Shown here: in pieces, positions 11,322 through 23,972 of the stretch
Layout: every line of letters starts with the position of its first letter
Position numbering within the stretch: the stretch's first letter is position 1
From: Nilaparvata lugens
Taxonomy: Eukaryota; Arthropoda; Insecta; Hemiptera; Delphacidae
Length of the DNA: 64,000 bases
NCBI RefSeq assembly: GCF_014356525.2
Contig: NC_052507.1
Location: 992,001 to 1,056,000 of the forward strand
Reading direction: 5' to 3'
Translations under genes and position numbers: made by a program
The notes under the pieces: generated by a model
The model's input: the letters and a program-made list of their open reading frames with translations, nothing else
Told to the model about the DNA's origin: nothing
Databases searched by the model: none

Positions 11322-11652
11322 TTGTGTAGTTGAGAAGTTGATATTGTGGTAGTTATTAAATGAAAAAGACTAGGAAATTATAAAAAAAACCACAGATTTA
11401 TTGATACTTAGGAAGACCGGTTTCGGTAATTATACCATTGTCAACCTCTGATAAACTAGAACTAAATACAAGAGCAGCAGAATTTATACTGGTAGGCGAG
11501 TACTGCTATTGGTCAAGATCATGAACGCTTGCCATTGGCACAGCTAAACAGTCTCCTCCCACTCAACGGTGTCACAAAATGGCGGCTTAAGCAACAGACT
11601 CGCCATGATAACAAAATTTACTTTCAGTACTTGGTTCTTATTTTGTAGTATT
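11322..11652 (-). mobile_element. PLE 3' end fragment
   Basis: Antisense match to the PLE copy at 20,860-21,180, including CCGGTTTCGG, the CAATGGT block and the GTTGAGAAGTTGATATTG end. Confidence 0.7.
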
Positions 11653-11809
11653 CAAAACGATAATAGACAGTCAATATTACATCAATAAACCTGTATCAGC
11701 TACCGTCTATAGAAGGCATTGACAAGACATCGATCGGCAACGTTGTTCTCCTATCTTTCTCCACTGCCATTATAACGTGGACCTCAGTATAGCCAATGAG
11801 ATCAAACCA

Positions 11810-11935
11810 AAACGATCTGGCAACGATTCGGAGCTACAGAAAGATAGCGTTATCTGCTTTATCGAATGATAGACAAGGATAGCAACACCAATGTTAATCA
11901 AATACCACCATTATAACGTAGACCCCACTATAGGT
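11810..11935. repeat. MITE-A right-end fragment
   Basis: CGATCTGGCAACG through ATTATAACGTAGACCCCACTATA. Confidence 0.7.
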
Positions 11936-12339
11936 AAAGGACACAAAAAGCTATGAGTATTGATATTTCAAATTAGAGTGGTTGCTCTAAATGATTTTTT
12001 TATTTATTTATTATTTTACAAAGGCGACTTTCTAGAAGTATTTTAAGCCTAGGTGATGATGATGGGATGAATGAAAATACAATGAAGGTAGAGTTATGAA
12101 TGAATAAAAATTATAGGTTAAGCTATCCACTTGAATTGATTTGAGTCCACTTTCCAGTCCAGTAATTAATAAACTAGAAATTTTCAATTTGATTGATTAA
12201 AAACCGAATATAATAGAATGATTACATTCAATAAACTCTCAGAAATTGATGTTGTTGAGTTATTAAGAGAAATTTTGAACCAGAAATAAAACACAAACCG
12301 CTTTATTGAAAAACCGTGAAAAACATGGTTTTTAGTCAT
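11936..12339. other. No recognisable feature
   Basis: AT-rich, nothing supported. Confidence 0.45.
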
Positions 12340-12912
<573 letters not shown>

Positions 12913-13571
12913 CAAACTATGATGAAGACTATAATCTGCTTTGCTCAAATTGGATCATCCAACTAAATAGGTATAAATTGGCTAGGTATAAAATAGAGGC
13001 AGTCATTGTATTCTATTCGAAATAGGTGGCTTAACTGGAGATTAGTCGACGTTTAACTGGAGATTAGAGGTTTAACTTCAAAGTTAGAACTCTAATGAAA
13101 CGAGTACAGATGAAACATAATTACTGTCGTGAGCTGGGATCAACTAAACTGAGTTTAAGTTTAACCTATCAGAATTAGTTGAATGTGTAGCATAAGGTGT
13201 ATAAATCTGTCAGTTTATGGTGAGAGTTAAGACTAACTAACTGTTGTTCATGAACCGTAATAATGCATATCAATCAAGTCGGTCTGCTAGCTTTTATTGC
13301 TGGATTTCGAAGCAGAGTATTTTCCTAAAATAGATACTTCTGTCTATTAACTGTTTCATGGTTGAGAGAGGACACTATTAGAGTATTAGAGCTGTGAGCT
13401 TCTTTTGTGATGTTGAAATAGTGAGGCTAATTCTACCTCACTTTTGATGCTTGTGTTCAAAATAGTGTTTCCTGTCAGATGGAAATTAGTCTGAAATTAG
13501 TCCTCATTATAGTAGATCCTCATTGAAATTGAAATTGAAATTGCTTTATTGTCTCTTCAAAATAGATACAT
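12913..13571. other. No recognisable feature
   Basis: A GAAATTGAAATTGAAATTG run near 13,528-13,545 may be an antisense or sense LINE tail. Nothing else. Confidence 0.4.
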
Positions 13572-14296
13572 AATTAATAGTGCAGTATAATGACAGTATT
13601 TGATTAAGATTGTTGCTACTATCCTTGTCTATCATCCGACGAAGAAGATATCCATCGGTTTCTAGCTCAATAACGTTACTAGAGACTTTTTTAACAATGT
13701 AAAGATACTAGTAGTTCTGTGAACAGTAGACCTCACGCAGTATTCTCATCCACAAGTACATGATTTAAACTATAGACCTTATGGAAATACAGCAATAGAC
13801 TGGCTTCTCCACACATCTTTGTAATCACTTGTCAGCTGATTTATGATGAATAATTCTATAGTCTGATTTTTACTCTAATATTGGCGTATGAAGGAAGTTC
13901 CTTTTCCCTTTCATATTATCCTTGAAATGCAAAATTTTCATAAACCTTGTATATACGTCGACGCGCAATTAAAAAAGGAACATACCTGTCAAATCTCATG
14001 GAAATCTATTACCGCGTTTCGCCGTGAATGCGCTACATATAAACATTTAAACATTAAGAGAAATGCCAAACCGTCGACTTGAATCTTAGACCTCACTTCG
14101 CTCGGTCAATAATTTATTAACATGATATATAGCCTTGATTATGAAAATTCATTATGAAATCATTAAAAAATATAATTTTTCGCTTGATAAAATTAAATTA
14201 TTCCAAACAAGAATGAACAGTTAATATTGCAAGAGATATACTGGTATCAGGTATACCCTACAGAAGACAGTGACAGGCAGATCCTTTTATAGTTCC
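13572..14296. mobile_element. MITE-A composite with HLE-B
   Basis: Diverged left end TAGTGCAGTATAATGACAG, then HLE-B at the internal AACAATGTA site, then MITE-A resumes with TTATTAACATGATATA. The right terminus is lost. Confidence 0.7.
13708..14109 (-). mobile_element. HLE-B copy 4
   Basis: CTAGTAGTTCTGTGAAC to CGCTCGGTCAA, with the conserved block TCGACGCGCAATTAAAAAAG. Confidence 0.65.
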
Positions 14297-14471
14297 GCAA
14301 CGTCACCATAGGTTATTCAACCATTAAGAAATATAATAAACTTACAAAATATCCAATCTCAATTTTATGAAAATTTATAATTTAACCATTAAAAACCACC
14401 CAGAGAGTATAATATAATACAGAAGATGGTACTATATTCTATACCTACTAAACCACTAGACTTTTATCAAA
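14297..14471. other. No recognisable feature
   Basis: Short AT-rich spacer. Confidence 0.45.
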
Positions 14472-14673
14472 AACTTTTATCCACAAGGGTAAAATTAAAA
14501 ACTTGACCTACTGAAATCTTCAGGGAATAAAAATAGGCCTATAATCATCCTCGGTAAATTAGGAATCATTATAGGAAATCTCAAGTTAATCAGTACAGTA
14601 GTTCAGACGTGATGATGCGTCATTCGTGAATTTCCTATCCCGTACGTGTATAAGCCAGTACCTCCCTTAATTA
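14472..14673. repeat. HEL-3 fragment
   Basis: AGTTCAGACGTGATGATGCG and CCTATCCCGTACGTG match the tandem copies at 45,359-46,149. The CTAG end is missing. Confidence 0.65.
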
Positions 14674-15577
14674 TTGACCGAACGAAGTGAGGTCTAAGAT
14701 TCAAGTCTACTGTTTGGCATTTCTCTTAATGTTTTAATGTTTAAATGTTTATATGTTTATATGTTGCGCATTTACGGCGAAACGCGGTAATAGATTTTCA
14801 TGAAATTTGACAGGTATGTTCCTTTTTAAATTGCGCGTCGAGGTATATACAATGTTTTTGGAAATTTTGCATTTCAAGGATAATATAAAAGGAAAAAGGA
14901 GCCTCCTTCATACGCCAATATTAGAGTAAAAATCAGACTATAGAATTATTCATCATAAATCAGCTGACAAGTGATTACACAGATGTGTGGAGAAGCCAGT
15001 CTATTACTGTATTATTTGTATAAGATCTATAGTTCCAATCAAAGACAGGTATGCATCTTTAAGCTGGGTTTACACAAAAGCTATTAACAAAATGGTTATA
15101 ACTTAATCCTTATAGATTCTATTAGATTGAACGGAAGTTAACAAACACATGTTTCATCATGTGTATGATAAGTAATGTTTAATCTAATATAATCCAAAAG
15201 GATTGAGTTATCAACATTTTTTTAATAAATTTGGTCTAATCGCTGCTTTAAGGTCATTGGTTTCAATATTTTGTTTTGCAGTCATGGTATTATTATGAGT
15301 GCCCATCAGTATCAATATTCTCACATTCGAAAAAAATAATTTAATAGGTGAATAAAAAAAAACAAATGAACTAAATAATGCTGGAGAAATTATAATATTT
15401 TTGATTCTAAAAAAAATAATTTTCATCAGATAGAAAGATCATCACGGAACTGGATGAATTATATCATATGGAATACACATTCAAACGTTATCTGAGTTTG
15501 TTAACATTTAAGCAGTTGACATCTGGTACTTGTGGATGAGAATACTGCGTGAGGTCTACTGTTCACAGAACTACTAG
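14674..15577 (+). mobile_element. HLE-B copy 5, split by an insertion
   Basis: TTGACCGAACGAAG at the left and GAACTACTAG at 15,577. HLE-B sequence stops near 15,050 and resumes near 15,528; GGTA borders the intervening ~480 bp on both sides, suggesting a 4-bp target duplication. Confidence 0.7.
15050..15527. mobile_element. Unnamed insertion within HLE-B
   Basis: Its inner part has symmetric blocks (GGTTATAACTTAATCC with GGATTGAGTTATC; TTAGATTGAAC with TTTAATCTAA), so it is fold-prone. No coding sequence; class unknown. Confidence 0.45.
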
Positions 15578-15597
15578 TAGATAAATAAGTGCAAAAA

Positions 15598-15766
15598 TTA
15601 AGATTGACCATTTTGCCAACCAATTATATTTCCACATTGTTGAAAAACGATCTGGCGACGTTGCGGAGATAGAAAAGGATAGCGCTATCTGCTTTGTTGA
15701 ATGATAGACAAGGATGGCAACACCAATGTTGATCAAACACTGTCATTATAACGTGGACCTCCTGTA
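15598..15766. repeat. MITE-A right-half fragment
   Basis: CCACATTGTTGAAAAACGATC through ATTATAACGTGGACCTCC. Confidence 0.7.
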
Positions 15767-15822
15767 GAAGCAAGTGCTATATTGTTGTGGTTGTGACTCG
15801 TGATGAAGAACGAACGAGACCA

Positions 15823-15892
15823 TCATTCTACATCATCATCATCATCATTATCATCATCATCATCATTATCATCATCGTCATCATAGTGAACG
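15823..15892. repeat. (ATC)n microsatellite
   Basis: Interrupted ATC/TCA run. Confidence 0.95.
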
Positions 15893-16228
15893 CCTGATGA
15901 TAATTTGGGGAGGGAGCTCTCTAGATGGTAAAGTAGCTCGAAGCCAAGATTGGGTGGTTAGGAAAGACCATATGGCATCAGCTGGAGAGAGAAACCCATT
16001 CTTTGATGAGGGCTGCGGTGGTTTTTTGCTGCGCTCTACTGGTTATAGTGTTTCAAAACTGTCTTATCATATTAGTCAACCAACATACATCGGACAGAAA
16101 TGCTATGCCTCAATAGACTAGGAAGAAATTTGTCTTGTATTCTTAATCTTTTATTTTATTATTTGAAAAAAGGGTACTATAATATCCATTCCATAAATGA
16201 AAATAAGTAGCCCTGATTACGTTTGAAA
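15893..16228. other. No recognisable feature
   Basis: A 74-codon open frame (15,897-16,121) has no recognisable domain and is not called. Confidence 0.4.
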
Positions 16229-16760
16229 TAGTTATTTGTGCAACTAGTGCGCAAAGTGACAGTTTGCTGCACCGAAAGAAACGTTTACGCCCGAGCCCTA
16301 GGCGAGGGTTTCTTGTGCAGCAGAGGAACTTTGCGCACGTATTTCACATTAAGTTTTTCCTACAGTTAACCATTGAATATGAAAAATGGGTAATTATGGG
16401 TAAAATTGCCTGAAATGCATCAAATGTTTTTCTGTGTAATTTTATTATTGATAAAAACCTTAATCTATTGTCAAATTGAATAAAAATGTTGTCCTTGGTT
16501 ATAATATCTAATTAATAATTTGCTCGTTGTGCTTCGTTGCACCTCTGCTCACTATAGCAGCCACAGCAGTCACTGTTACCAACTTCATTCTGATTTTGCT
16601 GCACTGTTGCTCCATATAACCTACTAAGTATTTTGCGTTGCCATGTTGCAAATCTGGAGTGCAGAACAATTTTTCCCGCACTAGAGCGGAAAAGTGATTC
16701 TTTGCGTTCTGTAATCAGTGCAGCAATGGCCACTTTTCAACGTAACTGTAGGAAAAAGAT
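16229..16760. mobile_element. FB hairpin plus element C, second copy
   Basis: FB (16,235-16,345) followed by C (16,350-16,760), nearly identical to 5,527-6,066. Two small deletions lie in the FB core, where the loop side CGAGGGTTTCTTG is shortened. Confidence 0.75.
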
Positions 16761-16807
16761 ATGGCTGAATAATATGCGGCAAACAGTTAATAAAAGTCTG
16801 ATTGTGT

Positions 16808-17492
16808 GTATGAGATCCATGTTACAGTAGCAGTATCTGATTTACATTAGTGTTGCTATCCTTGTCTATCATTCGACAAGTCTAACTCAATTTAATTCAA
16901 TTTGGGCGCATTCAGAGATTTTTTTTCTGTCATGCTTGTCTGTTCAGCTTTTCCTGACTCTTGTATTTGTTATTTAAATTGTAGCCTTCCTCGCTATTCC
17001 TTGGTTTTCATCATCTTTTATTTATAAATTTAAAGTTATTTATCATTCAGTTTTCCACTTTTTTATCCCTTCATAATGCATGGGAATTATAGATTCATAA
17101 TTGAAAATTATTTTAATGTAGTTTGAATCTCTAGTAAAAACTGAGATCTCTCTTTATAATTATAACGCATATTGTTATGATAACTCGAGCTTACGCACAG
17201 GCCTTTGTTGCCTATGTAAGCTCTTTCCTATCTGATACAAGAATTTTATACAAGAATAAAATTGTGATAGCTCAAGAGTTTCATTGTTTAGTATAGTTCT
17301 ATATTTTGTTGTTTGATTTTATTAAGTAGATTATTATCGTTTCTTGAATTGTATAAACTTTATTGCTCAAGACTCTATGTAACTGCTTTAAATTGTATTC
17401 AGAAGGAAAAAATAAATTGAATTGAAATTGAAATTGAATTGACAAAGCAGATAGCACTATCGTTTTCTAGCTCTAAATAGCTCTAGCTCTAG
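16808..17492. repeat. MITE-A fragment split by a retro-insertion
   Basis: MITE-A left part stops at CATTCGACAA and resumes as GACAAAGCAGATAGC. GACAA is duplicated on both sides of the 16,881-17,439 insert. Confidence 0.65.
16881..17439 (+). mobile_element. Non-LTR retroelement 3' end, 5-bp target duplication
   Basis: Ends AAAAATAAATTGAATTGAAATTG with simple-repeat tail and is flanked by GACAA. No open reading frame of note, so a 5'-truncated LINE or a SINE. Confidence 0.55.
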
Positions 17493-17925
17493 AATAAAAA
17501 TACTAAGAAATTGTGAAAAACCACAGACTCATTGATACTTAGAAAGGCCGGTTACGATTGTTACACCATTGTCAATCTCTAATAAACTAAAACTAAATAC
17601 AAGAGCTGCAGAATTTTTACTAGTAGGCGAGTACTGCTATTGGTCAAGGGCATGAGCGCCTGCTATTGGCCCAGCTAGACAGTCTCCTCCCACTTAACAG
17701 TGTCACAAAATGGCAGCTTAAGCAACAGACTCGCCATGATAACAACATTCACTTTCAGTACAAAATAAGAATCAAGAAAACAAGTGAAAGATAATAAAAC
17801 AAATATGTGAACAGAAAAACTATCGTCTAATGTATCCTTACAATGCTATTAGAAGTCTAAATTCGTAGTGTTGTATTGGTTTAAATGAATCTGGTCATTT
17901 AAACTATATTTATTTCTCTTGAATA
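17493..17925 (-). mobile_element. PLE 3' end with C-terminal coding remnant
   Basis: Antisense copy of the segment at 20,700-21,120. It reaches into the last codons of the GIY-YIG frame (complement of AACCAATACAACACTACGAA). Confidence 0.7.
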
Positions 17926-18720
17926 AAATTGATTAGTTTTTTTTGCGTGGTAAGATGATGGTTCAGAAACTTAAGAAACATTTTTTCATATAAAATCATT
18001 AACAACTCCAGTATCAATACATCATTCATATGCGAATTTATATTCTAAAATCATTAATCCACGGCTGAAAAATAGATTTGGAGAAGTATTTTACGGAGAG
18101 GGGCATCACAGTATTATAATAAATATTGGCCGGCTGAAGATTATTTAGGGAATTATTAAAGAGAACCAAACCGTAAATGTGAGTTTGTATAATTATATTG
18201 TATTGTGTTAACTTAAATAATAGAGCATCTTTCTATTCTATACTATATAATAAAAAAACGAAATGACACTGATTCATTCACTCACTCACTCATTCATAAT
18301 CATCAGTATTCTATATAATAAATATTAGCAATATTCTATTACCTCCTGAATTGATCCAAATACTCTAAGCTCTAATCAAAAAATGATATCCAAACTGGAG
18401 GAAATTAACTTGTTTTTCACTGTTTGTCAAAACCAGGAACAACAAGAGGCTCCTATTTACGATTTGGTTACAGCTGAATGATTGACATACGAGGTGCAGC
18501 GATATTACTGGAAGCCATGTACGACAAAATTTATCTGTTTCGAAAACGTAATCCGTCAACAATTTTTTTCGACGGTCTCTGCAGCAAATTGGCCAATTTT
18601 TTATGTTTTTTCGACAGATTGTACATCAATACGGCCCAGAATTTCTGACGTTGTCATGGCAATTCAATCGGCAAACAACGTTGTCTCTCAGTATTGTGAA
18701 TAATAACCGACGACTGCTGC
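17926..18720. other. Mostly unassigned
   Basis: At 18,238-18,300 there is a Helitron 5'-end-like stretch (CTATACTATATAATAAAAAAA, then CACTCACTCACTC) related to HEL-1. The 18,480-18,720 part is less AT-rich but shows no recognisable protein. Confidence 0.4.
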
Positions 18721-18965
18721 ATAGTGAGGTCCACGTTATGATGTCAGTATGTAATCAACATCGGTGTTGCTATCCTTGTCTATAATTCGACACTACGGTT
18801 AGCGCTGTCCTTTTCTAGCTCTGTAACGTTGCCAGATTGGGTTTCAACAATGTAGGAAAATAATTTATCAACTCATTAACCGTGACTTCTTCTCTTCTCC
18901 GAGCTAGAAAAGGATAGCACTATCTGCTTTGTCGAATGATAGACAAGGCTAGCAATACCAATTCT
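18721..18965. repeat. MITE-A fragments
   Basis: Left end TAGTGAGGTCCACGTTATG, then an inverted-order piece GAGCTAGAAAAGGATAGC...GATAGACAAGG. Confidence 0.65.
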
Positions 18966-19315
18966 GCCTCACTGCAAACCTCTTTAAAGTTCAGCTCCTT
19001 GTGTTACTCTACCGCATGAGTGTATAGATGCACACATTCACAAGTTCACATCTGGGGTGAAATTTGTAAAATAAATCCTTCATCAGTTACCAGAAGCTAC
19101 GGCCTGGTGTGGGACGTTTTCCTTCGAGCTTCATTCGTTCTGATCTTGAAATCGTAAGACAAGCCTGGGGTGTTCACAAGAATAATAACCATCTTTATTT
19201 ATACCATGGGAAGCAGTTGATATGCTTCTATTACATTTATTTTTGTTGAAACTGAAGCTTTGAAAAGTATTCAAGAAATTTGTTCAGCAACTATTTTTCT
19301 CCTAATTGCTTTTAA
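18966..19315. other. No recognisable feature
   Basis: Nothing supported. Confidence 0.45.
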
Positions 19316-19847
19316 TAGTGAGGTCCACGTTATAATGACAATGGAGAGAGATAGGAGAACAACGTTGCCGATCCTCTGTCTCGTCAATGCGTTTTAATTA
19401 AAGACGGTAGCTGATGCAGGTTTATTGATATAATATTAACTGTTCATTCTCGTTTCAAATAATCAATTATATAATATTGAGCAAGAAACTATATTTTTCA
19501 ATAATTTCATAATGAAGATGAAATATTTTGTTAATTAAATTCTACATTGTTAAATGGCGATGTCTCCTATAGACGGAAGCTGGATTTATCGATGTCATAT
19601 TAACTGTTCATTCTCGGTCTAAATAATCAATTATATTTGATTAAGCAAGAAACTGTATTTTTCAATAATTTCATAATGAAGATGAAATATTTTTTTAATT
19701 ATCTATCAATTATTCATTGATGAAAGACGATCTGGCAACAGAGCAAAGCGAGAAAGAGATAGCGCTATCCGCTTTGTTGAATGATAGACTAGGATAGCAA
19801 TACCATTTCTAATCAAATACTGTCATTATAACGTGGACTTTACTATA
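19316..19847. repeat. MITE-A, enlarged copy
   Basis: Both termini present. The internal block from GGTTTATTGAT to AATTCTACATTGTT is partly duplicated, giving 532 bp instead of about 370. Confidence 0.75.
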
Positions 19848-20159
19848 GAGACTAATATTATCATAATATGATATTATCATTATATCTTTTCTCTATGGCT
19901 CTAGTGAATTGATTTGATACTAAGAAAATTATATTCTACAGCTTCTAAAAAATCTCGTTCGAAAATTCAGCCATAAGTCACAGAATACAATAAAATCCAC
20001 AGCAAAATATTTCTTATGCTGTTCTATTGCATGAATGCAATGAACAAAACAAGTGTCTATTGATATGAATAAATAATCTGGCAAGAACATTTGAACAAAC
20101 TTCGCCCGCTGCGAGAGACAATAAATATTCGTACTTCATACAATGTCGAACCTGTTCTG
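19848..20159. other. No recognisable feature
   Basis: Nothing supported. Confidence 0.45.
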
Positions 20160-20450
20160 AAAGTGAGGTCCACGTTATAATGGCAGTATTTGATTAGCAA
20201 TGGTATTGCTATCCTTGTCTATCATTCAACAAAGCGGATAGCTTTGAGCTACTAGTTCCTCTTTCTCGCTTCGCTCTGTATGAATAAAAAGTATGAGGAA
20301 AATTCTAGTAATGATTAATTTGATGAGAATAAAACAACTGTTTACACAAGTAAGCAGAGAATTTATAATAGGAAATTAATGTGCTTAATTGAATATATTT
20401 CATAACTATCAAATAAACTGTGAGGAAAAGACTTGAAATCCCATATTTAG

Positions 20451-20757
20451 ATAAAACTCGAATGTTGTGATTGTAATGCTTGTTACGTGGGTCAGAAAAG
20501 TAGAATTCAAGAACACATCAGAGATTGGAATAAACAAAATGGGGAATCTAACTTTTGCAGACCATTTCATAACAAATAATCACAAGTTCACAGTTGAGGA
20601 GAATGTTGAGTTTGTGCGTGTTAATAACAAAGGCAGATCTTTGAATATCCTAGAGGCTTTAGAAATAACAAGATTAATTAAGGAGAATTCTCAGTATAGT
20701 TTGAATGACCAGATTCATTTCAACCAATACAACACTACGAATTTAGTTCTATCATAA
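20451..20757 (+). pseudogene. Penelope-like element GIY-YIG endonuclease, C-terminal remnant
   Basis: In autonomous Penelope-like elements the polyprotein ends with a GIY-YIG endonuclease that nicks target DNA. Here one frame (20,451-20,550) reads CNACYVGQ with the usual Cys pair just before it; a frameshift near 20,550 moves the rest to the next frame, which reads FADHFITNNHKF, then RSLNILEALEI, and stops at 20,755. Upstream the frame is closed by TAG at 20,448. These motifs and their order are what I know from the family's C-terminus; no reverse transcriptase region precedes it. It lies inside a MITE-A composite and is followed by the PLE 3' non-coding end. It is broken and truncated, so non-functional. 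Family call is fairly sure; subfamily is not. Confidence 0.75.
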
Positions 20758-21182
20758 CATTGTAATCATACATTTTTCCATACTTTTTCTATTTACATAT
20801 TAGTTTTATTATCTTTCACTTGTTTTCTTGGCTCTTATTTCATGCTGTAAATAAATGTAAGTAAATTTTGTTATCATGGCAAGTCTATTGCTTAAGCCGC
20901 CATTTTGTAACATTTCTGTTATACCGTTAAGTGGGAGGAGACTGTCTAGCTGGGCCAATGACAGGCGTTCATGCCCTAGACCAATAGCAGTACTCGCCTA
21001 CTAGTATAAATTCTGCTGCTGTTGTATTTAGTCTTAGTTAATCAGAGATTGACAATGGTGTAACATCCGAAACCGGTCTTTCCAACTATCAATGAATCTG
21101 TGGTTTTTGACAATTTCTTAGTGTTTTTTATTTAATATGAATGATTACCACAATATCAACTTCTCAACTAAACAAAAAGTTC
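20758..21182 (+). mobile_element. PLE 3' non-coding end
   Basis: Follows the coding remnant directly. It carries CTCGCCTACTAGTATAAATT, then a TTGACAATGG...CCGAAACCGGTC block resembling a degenerate hammerhead core, and ends ACCACAATATCAACTTCTCAAC. Confidence 0.7.
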
Positions 21183-21238
21183 CATATAAGTGTAAATTTC
21201 TCTTTCTCGCTTTGTTGCCAGTCTCTTACAATTTAGAA

Positions 21239-21623
21239 CTGGTAGTTCTGTGAACAGTAGACCTCACGCAGTATTCTCATCCACAAGTATCTGATTGAAA
21301 CCATAGACATTTCACAGCAATAGACTGGCTTCTCCACACATCTGTGTCAGCTGATTTATGATGAATAATTCTGTAGTCTGATTTTTACTCTAATATTGGC
21401 GTATGAATGAGGCTCCGTTTCCTCTTATATTATCCTCGAAATGCAAAATTTCCAAAAACCTTGTATATACGTCGACGCGCAATTTAAAAAGGAACATACC
21501 TGTCAAATTTCATTAAAATCTATTACCGCGTTTCGCCGTAAATGCGCAACATATAAACATTTAAACATTGAGAGAAATGCCAAACCGTCGACTTGAATCT
21601 TAGACCTCACTTCGCTCGGTCAA
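21239..21623 (-). mobile_element. HLE-B copy 6
   Basis: The terminal CTAG is mutated to CTGG; the other end, CGCTCGGTCAA, is intact. Sits at the same MITE-A internal site as copies 3 and 4. Confidence 0.65.
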
Positions 21624-21979
21624 TAATAGTTGATTAAAAAAATATTTCATCTTAATTATGAAACATGATTATGAATTATTGAAAAATATAATTTCTCGCT
21701 TGATAAAATATGATTGATTATTGTTACGAGAACGAACAGTTAATGTCGTTAACATCGATAAACCTGTATACAGAATGTTTCATTTCAATAATGAAAAATC
21801 ATTATGAAATTATTGAAGAGTATTATTTATTGCTTAATAAAATATAATTGATTATTTTAAACGAGAATGAACAGTTAATATTACATCAATCAACCTGTAT
21901 CAGCTACCGTCTATAGAAGGCATTGACAAGGCAACGTTGTTCTTCTATCTTTCTTCACTGCCATTATAACGTGGACCAA

Positions 21980-22747
21980 TAGTAAAGATCCACTCTACTG
22001 ATAGCATTCCTATGTGCATCACATATTAATGCCACCCATTCAACGAAAGCGAACAGTTTAAAGTGAATATCAATTCTAAAACGTAGGAACTTCATCTCTT
22101 TAGAATACAATAACAGCAAGACTATTGTCTCAGATTCAAGCAGGCAGAATTGATATCGAGATAATAACTTTATCCCACAAGCAGATCAAGTGTTTCGCCC
22201 GTTTCAAATCCTCTATGATTGTGGGAGGCTGAGGCTCACTTTAAAACGTCTGTATTGCCTAAATGGGATGCATAGGATGTTATATTCATGAGAAATGTTG
22301 ATAATGGAAAGGCAGTATCACAGTAAGATGGTAACTCTATGAAACAACTGTTAAGCTGAAGCTCCAGGGATGAATTAATTCTAAATGTTATATCTCAGTT
22401 TTGAATGCCATATCTGCTGGAATATGTGACGTATCTGTAGAAGAGACAATCATTTAGAGATTATTTATTTATTTATTTGTTCATACAATTACAAATCATA
22501 ATGAATATGATCGGGATAGAACAACAGGCATAGCCCAAAACTATTCTCTTAATATCTTAAATATCTCTTCACTCTATGGCTGTAGTGAATTGATAATGAG
22601 AAATGTATCTTCTAGCAGAAGTTTTCAAGACTGCTAAAGACCAAGTCTTCATAGTAACTTGTTTCTAATAGATTTGCTGTCATTTTAATTAGAATTCAAT
22701 CAAGTTACTGTTAGGTATGAAGTTGCTAAGTTACCATTCTATTCAGT
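21980..22747. other. Mostly unassigned
   Basis: At 22,450-22,560 ATTTATTTATTTATTTGTTC followed by AACAACAGGCATAGCC may be an antisense LINE tail. No coding signal otherwise. Confidence 0.4.
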
Positions 22748-23122
22748 TATTGTGGGATCCACGTTATAATAACAGTGGAGAAAGATAGGAGACCAACTTT
22801 GCCGATCCACTGTCTTGTCAATGCCTTCTATGGATAGTAGCTGATACAGGTTTATTGATGTAATATTAACTGTTCATTCTTGTTTAAAATAATCAATTGT
22901 ATTTTATTCGTCAATGAAGATATCTTCGATTGATTATATGATAAATTTTCATGATTAAGATCAAATATTCTGTTGAATAATATCATTAATTTACATTGTT
23001 GAAAGACGATCTAGCAACAGAGCAATGCAAGAAAGAGATAGTGCTATCCGCTGAATGATAGACAAGGATGGCAACACCAATGTTAATCAAATATTGCCAT
23101 TATAACGTGAACCTCACTATAG
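22748..23122. repeat. MITE-A copy
   Basis: Diverged left end GTGGGATCCACGTTATAAT and right end ATTATAACGTGAACCTCACTATA. Confidence 0.8.
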
Positions 23123-23477
23123 ATAAATATCTCCTATAACCTCCAAGACTATTGTCTTCAAGATAAGTTGGTTTCAAAATTTTATAATTGGTTTCATGTT
23201 TTGTAATTGGATCCAACCAAGTAAAAACTCTGTAGAAAGTTTCAAATTTACCACTTTGTTATCAACGTGATGAAGAGAGATGTTTTCCATACATTTGACC
23301 GAACTTGATGGTGCGTTCTGCTTTTATCTCAAGTTGGAAATTGTGAAAATTTGTAAATTTCCAACTGTTATGAATATAAAAAATTATCAACAATTTGCTA
23401 TATCTGACAAGCATCTATGATGTGTTATTTCTTACTATTTTCTAGGTTTCTATCATTAGAATTACTCTTCCAATCCT
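23123..23477. other. No recognisable feature
   Basis: Nothing supported. Confidence 0.45.
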
Positions 23478-23853
23478 CTATAGTGAGTTCCACGTTATAA
23501 TGGCAGTGTTTGTTTGGCAATGGTATTGCTACCCTTGTCTATCATTCAACAACAAAGCGGATAGCGCTATCTCTTTCTCGCTTCGCTCTGTTGCCAGATC
23601 TTCTTTTAACAATATAGAATTGAAACTAATAGCAAAATATTTCATCTTTATTATGAAAATTCATTATGGAAAAAATACAATTTATCGCTTGATAAAATAT
23701 AATTGATAATTTTAAACGAGAATGAACAGTTAATATTACATCAATAAAACCTATATCAGCTACCGTCTATAGACAGCATTGACAAAACGTAGGATCGGCA
23801 ACGTTGTTCTCGTATCTTTGTCCACTGCCATTATAACATGGACCTCACAATAG
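23478..23853. repeat. MITE-A copy
   Basis: TATAGTGAGTTCCACG to ATGGACCTCACAATA; complete. Confidence 0.8.
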
Positions 23854-23913
23854 CTAGCTTAAACAAATTTGTAAACAAAAAAGTATTAATTACTTTCCTT
23901 TCTTCTATTTCAG

Positions 23914-23941
23914 ATTTGTAACGGCCTTCACCAGCAATAAG
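23914..23941 (+). other. Candidate 28-nt micro-exon
   Basis: A pyrimidine tract ending TTCTATTTCAG precedes, and GTAAATG follows, a 28-nt segment (ATTTGTAACGG...CAATAAG). One frame is open (FVTAFTSNK after a split codon). Splice-like context only; no neighbouring exon is recognised, so this may be chance. Confidence 0.2.
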
Positions 23942-23972
23942 GTAAATGCAAAAACTATTCACTCTTCGTATA

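Larger units (their letters stand above)
10428..11795. mobile_element. MITE-A composite: HLE-B and PLE nested inside
   Basis: Left MITE-A end at 10,428 and right end GTGGACCTCAGTATA at 11,795 frame a single copy. It is opened by HLE-B (10,569-11,240) and again by an antisense PLE end (about 11,322-11,652). The MITE sequence resumes in register after each insertion. Confidence 0.8.
20160..21979. mobile_element. MITE-A composite hosting PLE and HLE-B
   Basis: MITE-A left end at 20,160; PLE from about 20,281 to 21,182; MITE-A resumes with CTCTTTCTCGCTTTG; HLE-B copy 6 at 21,239-21,623; MITE-A resumes again with AATAGTTGATTAA and ends ATTATAACGTGGACC near 21,979. An internal duplication lies at 21,775-21,850. 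Confidence 0.75.
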
